Part shown: piece after piece, positions 49,682-58,571 of the stretch
Layout of the letters: each line of letters starts with the position of its first letter
Position numbering within the stretch: the first letter of the stretch is position 1
Source of the DNA: an uncultured Bacteroidia bacterium
GTDB lineage: Bacteria; Bacteroidota; Bacteroidia; Bacteroidales; UBA932
Direction: 5' to 3'
Assembly (NCBI GenBank): GCA_902789245.1
Contig: CADAND010000003.1
Location: forward strand, 86,168 to 150,167
Length of the DNA: 64,000 nucleotides
Notes under the pieces: model-generated
Database searches by the model: none
What the model was told of the DNA's origin: nothing
The model's input: the letters and a program-made list of their open reading frames with translations, nothing else
Program-made: the position numbers and the translations under genes

Positions 49682-50806
49682 TTATACTTCCGTAATAAAC
49701 TCCGTAAACATCGTCCGCTCCTCTTCCGTCAGGAACTCCGCGGAGATGGGGATTTTGAACAGGCGCTCCATGAGCGCCTGTGGCATTCCCGTGCAGTCCA
49801 GCAGCCGCTGGGCATCTTTCTCCGTCGTGATGACGGCGGCGGTGCTCTGCTTGTTCGCGGCATCCTGGATGCGCGTGATGTCCTTCCACGCGAAGCGGTG
49901 GTGGTCCGGGAAGCGGAAATGCTCGCAGATCCGGTAGGAGTCGCTCAGGTAGGAGCGAAGCGCCTTGTCCGATGCGATGCCCGTCACGAGGATGGCGGAC
50001 TTGGAATAGGCGTAGCGCGGCTCTGCCGTCGGGAAAACGCCCTCCGCCGGCGCATATTGCACGGTGGTGAAGAAGATCAGCTGGCGGCGTCCCTTCGGGT
50101 TGGTCGCCTCGCAGGCGGACGGCAGGTAGTCCGTGAAGCCCAGGTCGCGGACGAAGGCGGCGCGCTCGGCTGCGTCCAGCTCGGCCGGACACTTGGTCAC
50201 GATGAGCGCATCGGCTTCGTAGATCCGCTCCGGCAGGTCGCGCAGGCGGCCCAGCGGCAGCAGCATGTCCTTCTGGACGGGGCGGTTGTAGTCCACCAGC
50301 ACCACGCTCTTGTGCGTCTTGAGACGGCGGTACTGGAAGGCGTCGTCCAGCACGATATAGTCAGCGGGTTTGAATTCGCGGTTCCAGCAGCGCTTCTCCC
50401 AGCGGCGTCCCTTCAGCTTCTCGGGATGCACCAGCAGGTCGCAGCCCTGCTCGCGCTTCTTGTCCACGGCCACGACCACGTCGGGGAACTTCTTCTTGAT
50501 CTGCATCGGCTCGTCGCCGTACATGACGGCACTTCCCTCGGAGGTCACCTGCTGGAAGCCCTGGCTGTCGCGCTTGTAGCCGCGCGAAAGCACGGCCAGC
50601 TGCTTGTCGCACCAGTCCGGGTGCTGCTGCAGCAGGCGCAGGACCATCTCCACGTGCGGGGTTTTCCCGGTGCCGCCGACAGTCACGTTGCCGATGCAGA
50701 GCGTCGGCACTTCGGCGTAGCTGAACTTGCGCCCGGGGCGGTTCCACCGGCGGTTGCGGGCTTTCAGGACCCAGTAATAAGGGAAGAGAAGGAACTTGTC
50801 AATCAT
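49682..50806 (-). CDS. lpxK: Tetraacyldisaccharide 4'-kinase
   Basis: LpxK phosphorylates the 4' position of the lipid A precursor at the inner membrane. The 374-residue protein has an N-terminal membrane-associated helix, Walker A GNVTVGGTGKTP (39-50), SRGYKRDSQGF, and DYIVLDDAFQYRRLK. It is the last gene of the pyrH-frr-dusB-lpxK run, overlapping dusB by 8 nt. Confidence 0.94.
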   Translation of the reverse strand: MIDKFLLFPYYWVLKARNRRWNRPGRKFSYAEVPTLCIGNVTVGGTGKTPHVEMVLRLLQQHPDWCDKQLAVLSRGYKRDSQGFQQVTSEGSAVMYGDEPMQIKKKFPDVVVAVDKKREQGCDLLVHPEKLKGRRWEKRCWNREFKPADYIVLDDAFQYRRLKTHKSVVLVDYNRPVQKDMLLPLGRLRDLPERIYEADALIVTKCPAELDAAERAAFVRDLGFTDYLPSACEATNPKGRRQLIFFTTVQYAPAEGVFPTAEPRYAYSKSAILVTGIASDKALRSYLSDSYRICEHFRFPDHHRFAWKDITRIQDAANKQSTAAVITTEKDAQRLLDCTGMPQALMERLFKIPISAEFLTEEERTMFTEFITEV

Positions 50807-51794
50807 ATCGCTGTTCTATGGTGTCCAGAATATCGTTCAGCTCGGCCACGTCCAGGGTCGTGACCATGCGCATGCGGGTCTCCTTGAAGTCGGGCAGGCC
50901 CTTGAAGTAGCAGGACAGGTGGCGGCGCATCTCGTAGATGCCGCGCGGCTCGCCCTTGTACTGCAGCGACAGGGCCAGGTGGCGGCGCGCCAGGGCCACT
51001 TTCTCCGCCACCGTCAGGGCGGGCATGGGCTCGCCGTGGTCCAGGTAGTGGCGGATCTCCCGGAAGATCCAGGGATGCCCGAAGGTCGCGCGACCGATCA
51101 TGATGCCGTCCACGCCGTAGCGCTCGAAGGCCTGCTTCGCAGAAGGGCCGTCGGTGATGTCGCCGTTGCCGATGATAGGAATGTGCATGCGGGGGTTGGC
51201 CTTGACGGCGCCGATCAGCGTCCAGTCGGCCTCGCCCTTGTAGAGCTGGCAGCGGGTGCGGCCGTGAATGGTCAGGGCCGCGATGCCCACGTCCTGCAGG
51301 CGCTCCGCGAGCTCGACAATGATTTTGGACTGGTCGTCCCAGCCCAGGCGCGTCTTGACGGTGACGGGTTTGCCGACCGCCTCTACGACGGCCTTGGTGA
51401 TGGCCACCATCTTGTCCGGCTCGCGCATCATGCCGGAACCGGCGCCGCGGCCCGCGATCTTGCTCACGGGGCAGCCGAAGTTGATGTCGACGAGGTCGGC
51501 TCCGTGGCCGCCCGTCAGCTCTGCCGCGCGCTCGGCCATCCGGGCCGCGTCCACCATCGCGTCGGGGTGCTGGCCGTAGATCTGGATGCCCACGGGGGCC
51601 TCCTCCTCGAGCGTGTGCATCTTGGCAATGGTCTTGGGGACGTCGCGGACCAGTCCGTCGGAATTGACGAACTCCGTGTAGACCATGGCGGCACCCTGCT
51701 CACGACAGAGCACGCGGAAGGAGACGTCCGTGACGTCTTCCATCGGCGCGAGCAGCAGCGGACGCTCGCCCAGGTCCAGGGCTCCGATCTTCAT
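50799..51794 (-). CDS. dusB: tRNA-dihydrouridine synthase
   Basis: An FMN enzyme that reduces uridines in the tRNA D loop. The 331-residue protein has a TIM barrel with LLLAPMEDVTD at the FMN site, the catalytic Cys108 in NFGCPVSKI, TVKTRLGWDD and HGRTRCQLYKG, and the C-terminal helical domain. It resembles the DusB group most. It lies 10 nt behind frr. Confidence 0.93.
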   Translation of the reverse strand: MKIGALDLGERPLLLAPMEDVTDVSFRVLCREQGAAMVYTEFVNSDGLVRDVPKTIAKMHTLEEEAPVGIQIYGQHPDAMVDAARMAERAAELTGGHGADLVDINFGCPVSKIAGRGAGSGMMREPDKMVAITKAVVEAVGKPVTVKTRLGWDDQSKIIVELAERLQDVGIAALTIHGRTRCQLYKGEADWTLIGAVKANPRMHIPIIGNGDITDGPSAKQAFERYGVDGIMIGRATFGHPWIFREIRHYLDHGEPMPALTVAEKVALARRHLALSLQYKGEPRGIYEMRRHLSCYFKGLPDFKETRMRMVTTLDVAELNDILDTIEQRYD

Positions 51795-51804
51795 AATGAA
51801 GATC

Positions 51805-52374
51805 TTAGACCGTCATGATCTCCTTTTCCTTGGCGGCGACGATGTCGTCCACCTTCTTGACGTTCTTGTCGGTGATCTTCTGCACCTCGGCTTCGGCCTC
51901 CTTTTCGGTGTCCTCGGACATGCCGTCGTTCTTCTGAGCCTTCTTGAGGAGTTCGATCCCGTCGCGACGGGCGTTGCGGACCACGACCTTGGCGTTCTCG
52001 CCGGTGGACTTGGCCTTCTTGATGAGGTCCTTGCGGCGATCCTCGGTCAGGGCCGGGACGGTGCAGCGGATGACCTCGCCGTTGTTCTGCGGGGTCAGGC
52101 CGAGGTTGGCATCGATGATCGCCTTCTCGATCTTGTTGATGAGGTTCTTCTCCCAGGGCTGCAGCGCGAGGGTCTTCGCGTCCGGTGCTGAGATGGACGC
52201 CACCTGGTGAAGGGGGGTGGGGGTGCCGTAATAGTCGATGGTCACGCCGTTGAAGATGGCCGGGTTGGCCTTGCCGACGCGGTAGGACTTGAGGTCTTCC
52301 TCCAGGAAGTTGATCGCCTCCTGCATTTTGCCTTCGGTCAGGTCGATGATTTCTTTTGCTCTGTCGGTTAACAT
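51805..52374 (-). CDS. frr: Ribosome recycling factor
   Basis: RRF splits post-termination ribosomes together with EF-G. The 189-residue, three-helix protein shows the family region GKANPAIFNGVTIDYYGTPTPL and RRDGIELLKKAQK. It follows pyrH by 40 nt, a widely conserved pair. Confidence 0.97.
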   Translation of the reverse strand: MLTDRAKEIIDLTEGKMQEAINFLEEDLKSYRVGKANPAIFNGVTIDYYGTPTPLHQVASISAPDAKTLALQPWEKNLINKIEKAIIDANLGLTPQNNGEVIRCTVPALTEDRRKDLIKKAKSTGENAKVVVRNARRDGIELLKKAQKNDGMSEDTEKEAEAEVQKITDKNVKKVDDIVAAKEKEIMTV

Positions 52375-52414
52375 ATCTTTTTCCTATTTTATTATATACT
52401 AGTAATTTATTAGT

Positions 52415-53113
52415 CTAAGCGTGAACGACCGTTCCGATTTTTTCTCCGTTCAGCAGGCGGGTCAGATTCCCGTCCTGCTCCACGTTGAAGACGATGATGG
52501 GGATGGGGCCCTGCTCGCAAAGGGCGAAGGCGGTCATGTCCATCACCTTCAGCTTGTCGGAGATGGCTTTCGAGAAGGTGAGCTCCTCGTAGCGCGTAGC
52601 GGTCGGGTTCTTCTCGGGGTCGGCGGTATAGACGCCGTCCACGCGGGTGCCCTTCAGCAGGGCGTCCGCCTCGATCTCGAGGGCGCGCAGCGCGGCGCCG
52701 GAGTCGGTGGTGAAGAAGGGGTTGCCGGTGCCGCCGGCGATGAGGGCTACGCCGCCGCGGTTCAGCACGGCGAGGGCGTCTTCCTTCCTATAATAATGTG
52801 CGACGGGATTCATCGGGGTGGCGGTGAAGACTTCCGCCTCCACGCCCAGGCTGCGGATGGCGCCGGCGATCGCCAGCGCGTTCATCACCGTGGCGAGCAT
52901 GCCCATGCGGTCGCCCGTGATGCGGTCGAAACCCTTGCCCATGCCCTGCAGGCCGCGGAAGAAATTCCCGCCGCCGTTGACGACGGCCACCTGGTGGCCA
53001 GCCTTGACGGCGTCCACGATCTCGCGGGCGTAGCGCATGAGGTATTTCTCGTCGATTCCTTTTCCTGCGGGGCCGCCCAGGGACTCGCCGCTCAGCTTTA
53101 GCAAAACTCTCAT
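52415..53113 (-). CDS. pyrH: UMP kinase
   Basis: Phosphorylates UMP to UDP for all pyrimidine nucleotides. The 232-residue protein of the amino-acid kinase fold has LLKLSGESLGG, VVNGGGNFFRG, GDRMGMLATVMNALA and GTGNPFFTTDSGAALRA. ATG 53113 (MRVLLKLSGES) matches the family start; the 31 codons upstream are not conserved in type. First gene of the minus-strand operon. Confidence 0.96.
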   Translation of the reverse strand: MRVLLKLSGESLGGPAGKGIDEKYLMRYAREIVDAVKAGHQVAVVNGGGNFFRGLQGMGKGFDRITGDRMGMLATVMNALAIAGAIRSLGVEAEVFTATPMNPVAHYYRKEDALAVLNRGGVALIAGGTGNPFFTTDSGAALRALEIEADALLKGTRVDGVYTADPEKNPTATRYEELTFSKAISDKLKVMDMTAFALCEQGPIPIIVFNVEQDGNLTRLLNGEKIGTVVHA

Positions 53114-53133
53114 AGTTGTTCTGTTATCAATAA

Positions 53134-53183
53134 ATTCCAGCCTTCGCTGGAATGAGCACCGTTCGTCGGTCCGGGCCCGGACC
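53134..53183. repeat. Two palindromes between pyrH and the sdhC-like gene
   Basis: ATTCCAGC/GCTGGAAT (53134-53153, a minus-oriented member of the GTCATTC family) and the perfect 16-bp palindrome GGTCCGGGCCCGGACC (53168-53183). They lie in the 167-bp divergent intergenic region. Confidence 0.6.
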
Positions 53184-53243
53184 GGAAACGCTTTAACGAA
53201 AAACAAATTTATTGGAAAATTATGAAACTTGCAAGATTCGGGT

Positions 53244-53251
53244 TATATTTG
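53244..53251 (+). promoter_or_regulatory. -7 element of the sdhC-like gene
   Basis: TATATTTG followed by CAGTCC; the leader to the ATG is about 25 nt. Confidence 0.6.
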
Positions 53252-53280
53252 CAGTCCAGACTAGCTTTAATCCAAACACG

Positions 53281-54006
53281 ATGTTTATATTCAACTCCTC
53301 TATCGGCAAGAAATTCATCCAGGCGGTGAGTGGAGCCTTCCTGATCTTTTTCCTCATCCTTCACGGAGTAATCAATTTCTTCTCCGTCATCGATTCCTTC
53401 ACGGGCAAGTTCGGTGTCGTCGCGAACGACGAGGCGATCTTCAGCAAGGGCGACGGCCTGTTCAAGCTCGGCTGCGACTTCATGTCCACGCCGGTCATTG
53501 ACATCATGGTCCCGATCCTCGCGCTTGGTTTTGTGATCCATATCGCCTATGGCTGCTGGTTGACCTGGCAGAACATCCGCGCCCGCGGCGGCGTGAAGCG
53601 TTACGAAGTGGCCAGCAAGGCCGCCGTCGATTCCTGGTCCGCCAAGAACATGCTCGTGCTTGGTATCATGGTCCTCGGTTTCCTGGGCTTCCACCTGACG
53701 CACTTCTGGGCCAAGATGCAGCTCCCGGAGATGTTCGGCGTCGGTAATTTCGAGAACAATCCTTATCTCCTGCTGACCACCACGTTCGGTCACTGGTGGG
53801 TTGTGGCGCTCTACATTGTGTGGTTCGTCGCCATCTGGTTCCACCTCGTGCACGGCTTCTGGAGCATGTTCCAGACCGTCGGCTGGAACGGCAAGACCTG
53901 GTTCAAGCGCCTGAAGGTCATCGGTGTTATCGTCGCTACGCTGATTGTCTTCCTGTTCGTCGCCACCGCGATCAACGCCTTTGTCCAGGCGAACTTCATT
54001 GCCTAA
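53281..54006 (+). CDS. sdhC: Succinate dehydrogenase / fumarate reductase cytochrome b subunit
   Basis: A 241-residue inner-membrane diheme cytochrome b of the b558 type with five helices: it starts FNSSIGKKFIQAVSG and carries candidate heme histidines in LILHGVIN, LGFVIHIAYG, FHLTHFWA and FHLVHGFW. It normally anchors the SdhA flavoprotein and SdhB iron-sulfur subunit and passes electrons to or from quinone. Here sdhA and sdhB do not follow: the next gene is rplM with its own promoter. The assignment is firm, the missing partners are the oddity. Confidence 0.88.
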   Translation: MFIFNSSIGKKFIQAVSGAFLIFFLILHGVINFFSVIDSFTGKFGVVANDEAIFSKGDGLFKLGCDFMSTPVIDIMVPILALGFVIHIAYGCWLTWQNIRARGGVKRYEVASKAAVDSWSAKNMLVLGIMVLGFLGFHLTHFWAKMQLPEMFGVGNFENNPYLLLTTTFGHWWVVALYIVWFVAIWFHLVHGFWSMFQTVGWNGKTWFKRLKVIGVIVATLIVFLFVATAINAFVQANFIA

Positions 54007-54012
54007 GGCATA

Positions 54013-54043
54013 TTTGTTTTTTCAGAATAAATGACTACCTTTG
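54013..54043 (+). promoter_or_regulatory. Promoter of rplM-rpsI (and possibly rpsB-tsf)
   Basis: TTTG at 54013-54016 and TACCTTTG at 54036-54043, 19 bp apart, followed by CGGTCCC. TCCCT (54046-54051) can pair with AGGGA (54061-54065) in the first nucleotides of the leader, followed by ATTTTT. Confidence 0.8.
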
Positions 54044-54100
54044 CGGTCCCTATTTTGTGTAGGGATCGCAATTTTTATTAACTATTTAAAGATCAAGACA

Positions 54101-54553
54101 GTGGACACACAAAGCTACAAAACTGTTTCGCTTAACAAAGCGACGGTTGACAAAAAGTGGGTTGTCATTGACGCGACTGATCTCGCTCTTGGTCGTCTTG
54201 CTGCCCGCGTGGTGCTTGTCCTTCGTGGCAAGACCAAACCGGGTTACACGCCCCACGTGGACTGCGGTGACAACGTCATCGTCGTCAACGCGGAGAAGGT
54301 TGCCCTCAGCGGCAAGAAGATGACCGACCGGGTTTACACCCGCTACACCGGCTATCCCGGCGGACAGCGGTTCACGACCCCTCGCGAGATTCTCGCCAAG
54401 CGGCCTACGGAACTTGTCCGGAGAGCAGTCAAGGGTATGCTCCCGAAGACCCGTCTTGGTGCCGACCTCCTCAACAACCTGTTCATCTATGCAGGTCCGG
54501 AGCACCCGCACCAGGCCCAGAACCCGAAAGAAATCAAGTTGGACGAAATTTAA
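54101..54553 (+). CDS. rplM: 50S ribosomal protein L13
   Basis: L13 (uL13) is an early assembly protein. The 150-residue product has SYKTVSLNKATVDKKWVVID, the PHVDCGDNVIVVNA block and TGYPGGQR. The start is GTG 54101, matching the MDT(Q/L)SYKT start of Bacteroidota L13; the longer frame from 54041 runs through the promoter. It is followed by rpsI after 9 nt. Confidence 0.96.
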   Translation: MDTQSYKTVSLNKATVDKKWVVIDATDLALGRLAARVVLVLRGKTKPGYTPHVDCGDNVIVVNAEKVALSGKKMTDRVYTRYTGYPGGQRFTTPREILAKRPTELVRRAVKGMLPKTRLGADLLNNLFIYAGPEHPHQAQNPKEIKLDEI

Positions 54554-54562
54554 ACAGAGCAA

Positions 54563-54952
54563 ATGGAACAGACACACGCCCTTGGAAGACGTAAAGCAGC
54601 TGTCGCTCGCGTTTATCTCACTCCCGGCGCCGGCAATGTCACGGTCAACGGTCGCGCTCTCGAGACGTATTTTGCGCTCGACTCCCTCCGCTACATCGTG
54701 AACCAGCCGTTCGAAGTTACCTCGACGCTCGGCCAGTTTGACGTGAAGGTCACCGTTATCGGCGGTGGTATCAAAGGTCAGGCTGAAGCCATCCGTCTGG
54801 GTATCGCCCGCGCCCTCAGCGAGCTGGACCGTGAAGCTTACCGTTCTGCACTGAAGGCCGCCGGTTTCCTCACCCGCGATGCTCGCGAGGTTGAGCGCAA
54901 GAAGCCGGGTCAGCCGGGTGCACGCCGCCGCTTCCAGTTCAGTAAACGTTAG
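54563..54952 (+). CDS. rpsI: 30S ribosomal protein S9
   Basis: S9 (uS9) reaches the P-site tRNA with its C-terminal tail. The 129-residue protein has [28 protein letters not shown] and the ending RRRFQFSKR. Standard rplM-rpsI pair. Confidence 0.97.
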   Translation: MEQTHALGRRKAAVARVYLTPGAGNVTVNGRALETYFALDSLRYIVNQPFEVTSTLGQFDVKVTVIGGGIKGQAEAIRLGIARALSELDREAYRSALKAAGFLTRDAREVERKKPGQPGARRRFQFSKR

Positions 54953-54960
54953 TTACTGCC

Positions 54961-55139
54961 CGTTTTACGGCACAGCCGCGGTTCTAAACTTCCGGTGTCC
55001 GTGAGGACCGAGATGGGAAGTTGCCGCGCTGCGGAAAAGGTTGGAGACCGGACAAGGCTCCGCTACTCCGCCTTGAAGAAAAGAGGCCCCGACACCGGGG
55101 ACAGTTTAAAAAGAACAAAAACAAACAACGACACACACA
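54961..55139 (+). promoter_or_regulatory. Structured leader of rpsB
   Basis: CGCGG (54977-54981) pairs with CCGCG (55024-55028), AACTTCC (54987-54993) with GGAAGTT (55016-55022), with an inner CGGTGTCC-GTGA-GGACCG loop. Further hairpins are CAAGG/CCTTG (about 55052-55075) and CCCCG-ACAC-CGGGG (55087-55100). An AT-rich stretch precedes the ATG. This looks like an autoregulatory leader for S2, but I cannot match it to a described family. Confidence 0.55.
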
Positions 55140-55958
55140 ATGTCACGTACAAATTTCCAGGAATTGCTTGATGCAGGTGTTCACTTCGGCCACCTGGCCC
55201 GTAAGTGGAACCCTAAGATGGCTCCCTATATCTTCGACCAGAAGAACGGAATCCACATCATCGACCTGCACAAGACCATCGGCAAGATCGATGAGGCTGC
55301 CGACGAGATGAAGCAGCTGGCCAAGAGTGGCCGCAAGATTCTCTTCGTCGCCACCAAGAAGCAGGCCAAGGATCTCGTCAAGGAAAAGGCCACCGCGGTC
55401 AACATGCCCTCCATCACGGAGCGCTGGGCCGGCGGTATGCTGACCAACTTCCCGACGATCCGCAAGGCCGTCAAGAAAATGTCCACCATCGACAAGATGA
55501 AAGAGGACGGTACCTTCGACAAGCTCGCCAAGCGTGAGCGTCTGCAGGTCGACCGTCAGCGCGCCAAGCTCGAGAAGAACCTCGGCTCGATCCGCGACAT
55601 GTCCCGCCTTCCTTCCGCCCTGTTCGTCATCGACGTGCAGAAGGAGGCCAACGCCGTCAAAGAGGCCAACCGCCTCAACATCCCGGTATTCGCAATGGTT
55701 GATACTTGTTGCGATCCCACCCCGATTGATTATGTGATACCGGCGAACGACGACGCGACGAAGTCCATCGAGTGCGTGCTGAACGTCCTCTGCGCAGCCA
55801 TCCAGGAAGGCCTCGACGAGCGCAAGCTCGAGAAGGACAAGGAGGCTGTCGAGGAGTCTGCGGCTGACGAGGCGGCCAAGCCCGCCGCCGCCCGCAAGCT
55901 CCGCGCCCGCAAGGGTGGCAAGGACGCCGAGGAGAAAGCCGAAGAGGCAGCCGAATAA
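55140..55958 (+). CDS. rpsB: 30S ribosomal protein S2
   Basis: S2 (uS2) joins late on the 30S platform. The 272-residue protein has [35 protein letters not shown] and [19 protein letters not shown]. After residue 235 an acidic/basic alanine-rich tail ([20 protein letters not shown]) extends it. It precedes tsf as in most bacteria, with an unusual 97-nt gap holding two palindromes. Confidence 0.97.
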   Translation: MSRTNFQELLDAGVHFGHLARKWNPKMAPYIFDQKNGIHIIDLHKTIGKIDEAADEMKQLAKSGRKILFVATKKQAKDLVKEKATAVNMPSITERWAGGMLTNFPTIRKAVKKMSTIDKMKEDGTFDKLAKRERLQVDRQRAKLEKNLGSIRDMSRLPSALFVIDVQKEANAVKEANRLNIPVFAMVDTCCDPTPIDYVIPANDDATKSIECVLNVLCAAIQEGLDERKLEKDKEAVEESAADEAAKPAAARKLRARKGGKDAEEKAEEAAE

Positions 55959-55977
55959 TTATCCATTTGTAATACAA

Positions 55978-56041
55978 GTCATCCCCGGCCCGGCCGGGGA
56001 TTTCAAAACAAATCGTCATTCCGGGCTTGACCCGGAATCTC
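55978..56041. repeat. Two REP-like palindromes in the rpsB-tsf gap
   Basis: GTCATCCCCGGCC..GGCCGGGGATTTC (55978-56004) is followed by the 27-bp GTCATTCCGGG..CCCGGAATCTC copy (56015-56041). The tsf ATG is 15 nt further on. Confidence 0.8.
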
Positions 56042-56055
56042 AAAAAAAGAAAATT

Positions 56056-57051
56056 ATGGCTATTACTGCAGCAGATGTAATGAAGCTCCGGAAGATGACT
56101 TCCGCAGGTATGATGGATTGCAAGAAGGCCCTTGAGGAAGCCAACGGCGACTTCGAGAAGGCCATCGGCATCATCCGCGAGAAGGGCAAGCTCGTGGCCG
56201 CCAAGCGTGCGGACCGTGAGACTTCCGAAGGTGCGGTGAAGGCTCGTGTGGCCGGTAACAAGGCTATCCTTGTCTGCCTCGGCTGCGAGACCGACTTCGT
56301 GTCCCGCAACTCCGATTTCCAGGATCTCGCCAACGCGATCGCCGACGTGGCCATCGCGAACTGCCCTGCCGACATCGAAGGCCTGAAGGCCTGCAAGATG
56401 GCGGACGGCTATACCGTCGAGGAGGCCGTTGAGGCCCAGACCGGCAAGACCGGTGAGAAGCACGTCCTCGCTTACTACGCGTTCGTGGAGGCTCCCTTCG
56501 TGGTCGAGTACATCCACACGCTGAACGGCAAGCTCGGCGCCCTCGTCGGCTTCAACAAGGAGGTCCCTGCGGAGCTCGCCAAGGGTATCGTGATGCAGGT
56601 CGCATCCATGAACCCGGTGGCCATCTCCCCGGAGGACTGCCCGGCTGAGGTGATCGAGAACGAGAAGAAGATCGCGATCGAGAAGACCAAGGAAGAGCAG
56701 GTCCAGAAGGCCGTTGACGCCGCCCTCAAGAAGGCCGGCATCAACCCTGCCCACGTGGACAGCGAGGATCACATCGAGTCCAATACCGCCAAGGGTTGGC
56801 TCACCCAGGAGCAGGCTGACAAGGCCCGTGAGATCATCAAGACCGTCGGCGCCGAGAAGGCCGCGAACCTTCCTGCCGCGATGATCGAGAACATCGCCAA
56901 CGGCCGTGTCCAGAAGTTCCTCAAGGAGAACACCCTGACGGAGCAGGAGTACCAGATGGCCGACGACAAGTCCACCGTCGCCCAGGCGCTTGCCGCCTTC
57001 GACAAGGACGCCAAGGTCGTCGCCACCAAGCGCTTCTCCCTGAACGACTAA
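56056..57051 (+). CDS. tsf: Elongation factor Ts
   Basis: EF-Ts exchanges GDP on EF-Tu. The 331-residue product begins [20 protein letters not shown] and has the UBA domain (1-55) with [16 protein letters not shown], then two core subdomains with [20 protein letters not shown] and [19 protein letters not shown]. It is at the long end of the family (E. coli 283). ATG 56056 is the conserved start; the frame upstream only reads through the palindromes. Confidence 0.96.
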   Translation: MAITAADVMKLRKMTSAGMMDCKKALEEANGDFEKAIGIIREKGKLVAAKRADRETSEGAVKARVAGNKAILVCLGCETDFVSRNSDFQDLANAIADVAIANCPADIEGLKACKMADGYTVEEAVEAQTGKTGEKHVLAYYAFVEAPFVVEYIHTLNGKLGALVGFNKEVPAELAKGIVMQVASMNPVAISPEDCPAEVIENEKKIAIEKTKEEQVQKAVDAALKKAGINPAHVDSEDHIESNTAKGWLTQEQADKAREIIKTVGAEKAANLPAAMIENIANGRVQKFLKENTLTEQEYQMADDKSTVAQALAAFDKDAKVVATKRFSLND

Positions 57052-57074
57052 TTCAACAAGTCAAATATTGCAGA

Positions 57075-57102
57075 AATGGCTCGCACACTGCGAGCCATTT
57101 TT
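57075..57102 (+). terminator. Terminator of rpsB-tsf
   Basis: AATGGCTCGCA (57075-57085) and TGCGAGCCATT (57089-57099) form an 11-bp stem with loop CAC and a T tract to 57102. The next -7 element starts at 57105. Confidence 0.9.
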
Positions 57103-57104
57103 GT

Positions 57105-57112
57105 TATCTTTG
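57105..57112 (+). promoter_or_regulatory. -7 element of the flippase gene
   Basis: TATCTTTG, 7 nt before the ATG at 57120; near-leaderless configuration right behind a terminator. Confidence 0.6.
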
Positions 57113-57119
57113 CATCCAT

Positions 57120-58571
57120 ATGAATCTGAAGAGTCTTGCGAAGGATACGGCCTTGTACGGGCTGGTGAGCATCGTCGGGCGGTTCCTGAACTATCTGCTG
57201 GTGCCGGTGCACACGTACTACATCCCCGTGGAGAGCGGCGGGTACGGCATCGTGTCCAACCTGTATGCCTACGCGGCGCTGCTCCTGGCGCTGCTGACCT
57301 TCGGCATGGAGACGACCCTGTTCCGTTTCGCGAACAAGCCCGGCACCGACGACAAGATGGTCTACAGCAGCGCCCTCCGGATGGTGGGCGGCGTGGGCCT
57401 CGGCTTCCTCGCGCTGGTCTTCCTGTTGCTGACCCCGATTTCCGGGGCGATGGGCTATGAAGCGCACCCGGAGTACATTGCGATGTTCGCGCTCATCACG
57501 GCGCAGGATGCGTTCCAGGCAGTCATGTTCAGCCGCCTGCGCCAGCAGCGCCGGCCGCTGCGCTTCGTGTTCCTGAAGCTGTCCTTCATCGTCCCGAGCG
57601 TCCTGCTGAACCTCTTCATCTTCCTGGTGATGCCGAAGATTCCGGCCATGCAGGCGATCTTCCAGCAGTTCAACTACGGCGTGGGGCTCATCTTCATGGC
57701 GAACCTTCTCTGCACGACCGTGGTGTCCTTCCTCTTCATCCCTGAGATCAAGGGTATCGCCTACGGTTTCGACAAGGGCCTGGCGAAGGAGATGCTGGGC
57801 TACTCCTGGCCGCTGCTGATCCTGGGCCTGGTGGGCGTGCTCAACCAGGTGTCGGACAAGATCCTGCTCCCGAAGCTGATGCCGGGCGAGGAGGGTATGG
57901 TGCAGCTGGGCATTTACGGCGCCTGCGTCAAGCTGGCGATGGTGATGGCCCTGCTCACGCAGGCCTTCCGCTACGCCTACGAACCCATCGTTTTCGCGGA
58001 CAACAAGGACAAGAACAGCCCGTCGACGCTCGCCGACGGGACGAAATACTTCATCATCTTCACCCTGCTCGCCTTCCTCGCGGTGATGTTCTACCTGCCG
58101 CTGCTGCAGCATTTCATCGGCGGGGACTACCGGGAGGGCCTCGGCGTCATCCCCATCGTGATGATGGCTGAAATCTTCATGGGCGTGTACTTCAACCTCT
58201 CCTTCTGGTACAAGCTCACCGACCAGAACTGGTGGGGCGCGATCATCAGCGCCATCGGCGTGGCCGTGATGATCGCGATCAATGTTATCTTCGTGCCGAA
58301 GATCGGCTATTGGGCCTGCGCCTGGGGCGGATTTGCCGGCTACGGCATCCCGATGCTGATCAGCTACTTCCTCGGGCAGAAGAAGTATCCCATCCCGTAT
58401 GACCTGAAGGCCGTCGGCAAATTCGCGTTGCTCGCGGGCGCGCTCTTCGCGGTGTACTGGTTCTGGCTGCGCACGCTGCCCGCGTGGGCGCAGATGACCG
58501 TCGGCACGGTCCTGCTGGTGCCTTACTGCCTGCTGGCCTGGAAAGAAATCAAAACATCCAAAGCAATATGA
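57120..58571 (+). CDS. Polysaccharide / lipid-linked oligosaccharide flippase (MOP superfamily)
   Basis: A 483-residue inner-membrane protein with about 14 hydrophobic helices of the Wzx/polysaccharide synthase type. The first block SLAKDTALYGLVSIVGRFLNYLLVP is typical. Such proteins turn lipid-linked glycans to the periplasmic side. It stands outside any glycosyltransferase cluster, so it may serve a core housekeeping lipid-linked substrate. The TGA overlaps the ATG of the cyclophilin gene. Confidence 0.85.
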   Translation: MNLKSLAKDTALYGLVSIVGRFLNYLLVPVHTYYIPVESGGYGIVSNLYAYAALLLALLTFGMETTLFRFANKPGTDDKMVYSSALRMVGGVGLGFLALVFLLLTPISGAMGYEAHPEYIAMFALITAQDAFQAVMFSRLRQQRRPLRFVFLKLSFIVPSVLLNLFIFLVMPKIPAMQAIFQQFNYGVGLIFMANLLCTTVVSFLFIPEIKGIAYGFDKGLAKEMLGYSWPLLILGLVGVLNQVSDKILLPKLMPGEEGMVQLGIYGACVKLAMVMALLTQAFRYAYEPIVFADNKDKNSPSTLADGTKYFIIFTLLAFLAVMFYLPLLQHFIGGDYREGLGVIPIVMMAEIFMGVYFNLSFWYKLTDQNWWGAIISAIGVAVMIAINVIFVPKIGYWACAWGGFAGYGIPMLISYFLGQKKYPIPYDLKAVGKFALLAGALFAVYWFWLRTLPAWAQMTVGTVLLVPYCLLAWKEIKTSKAI

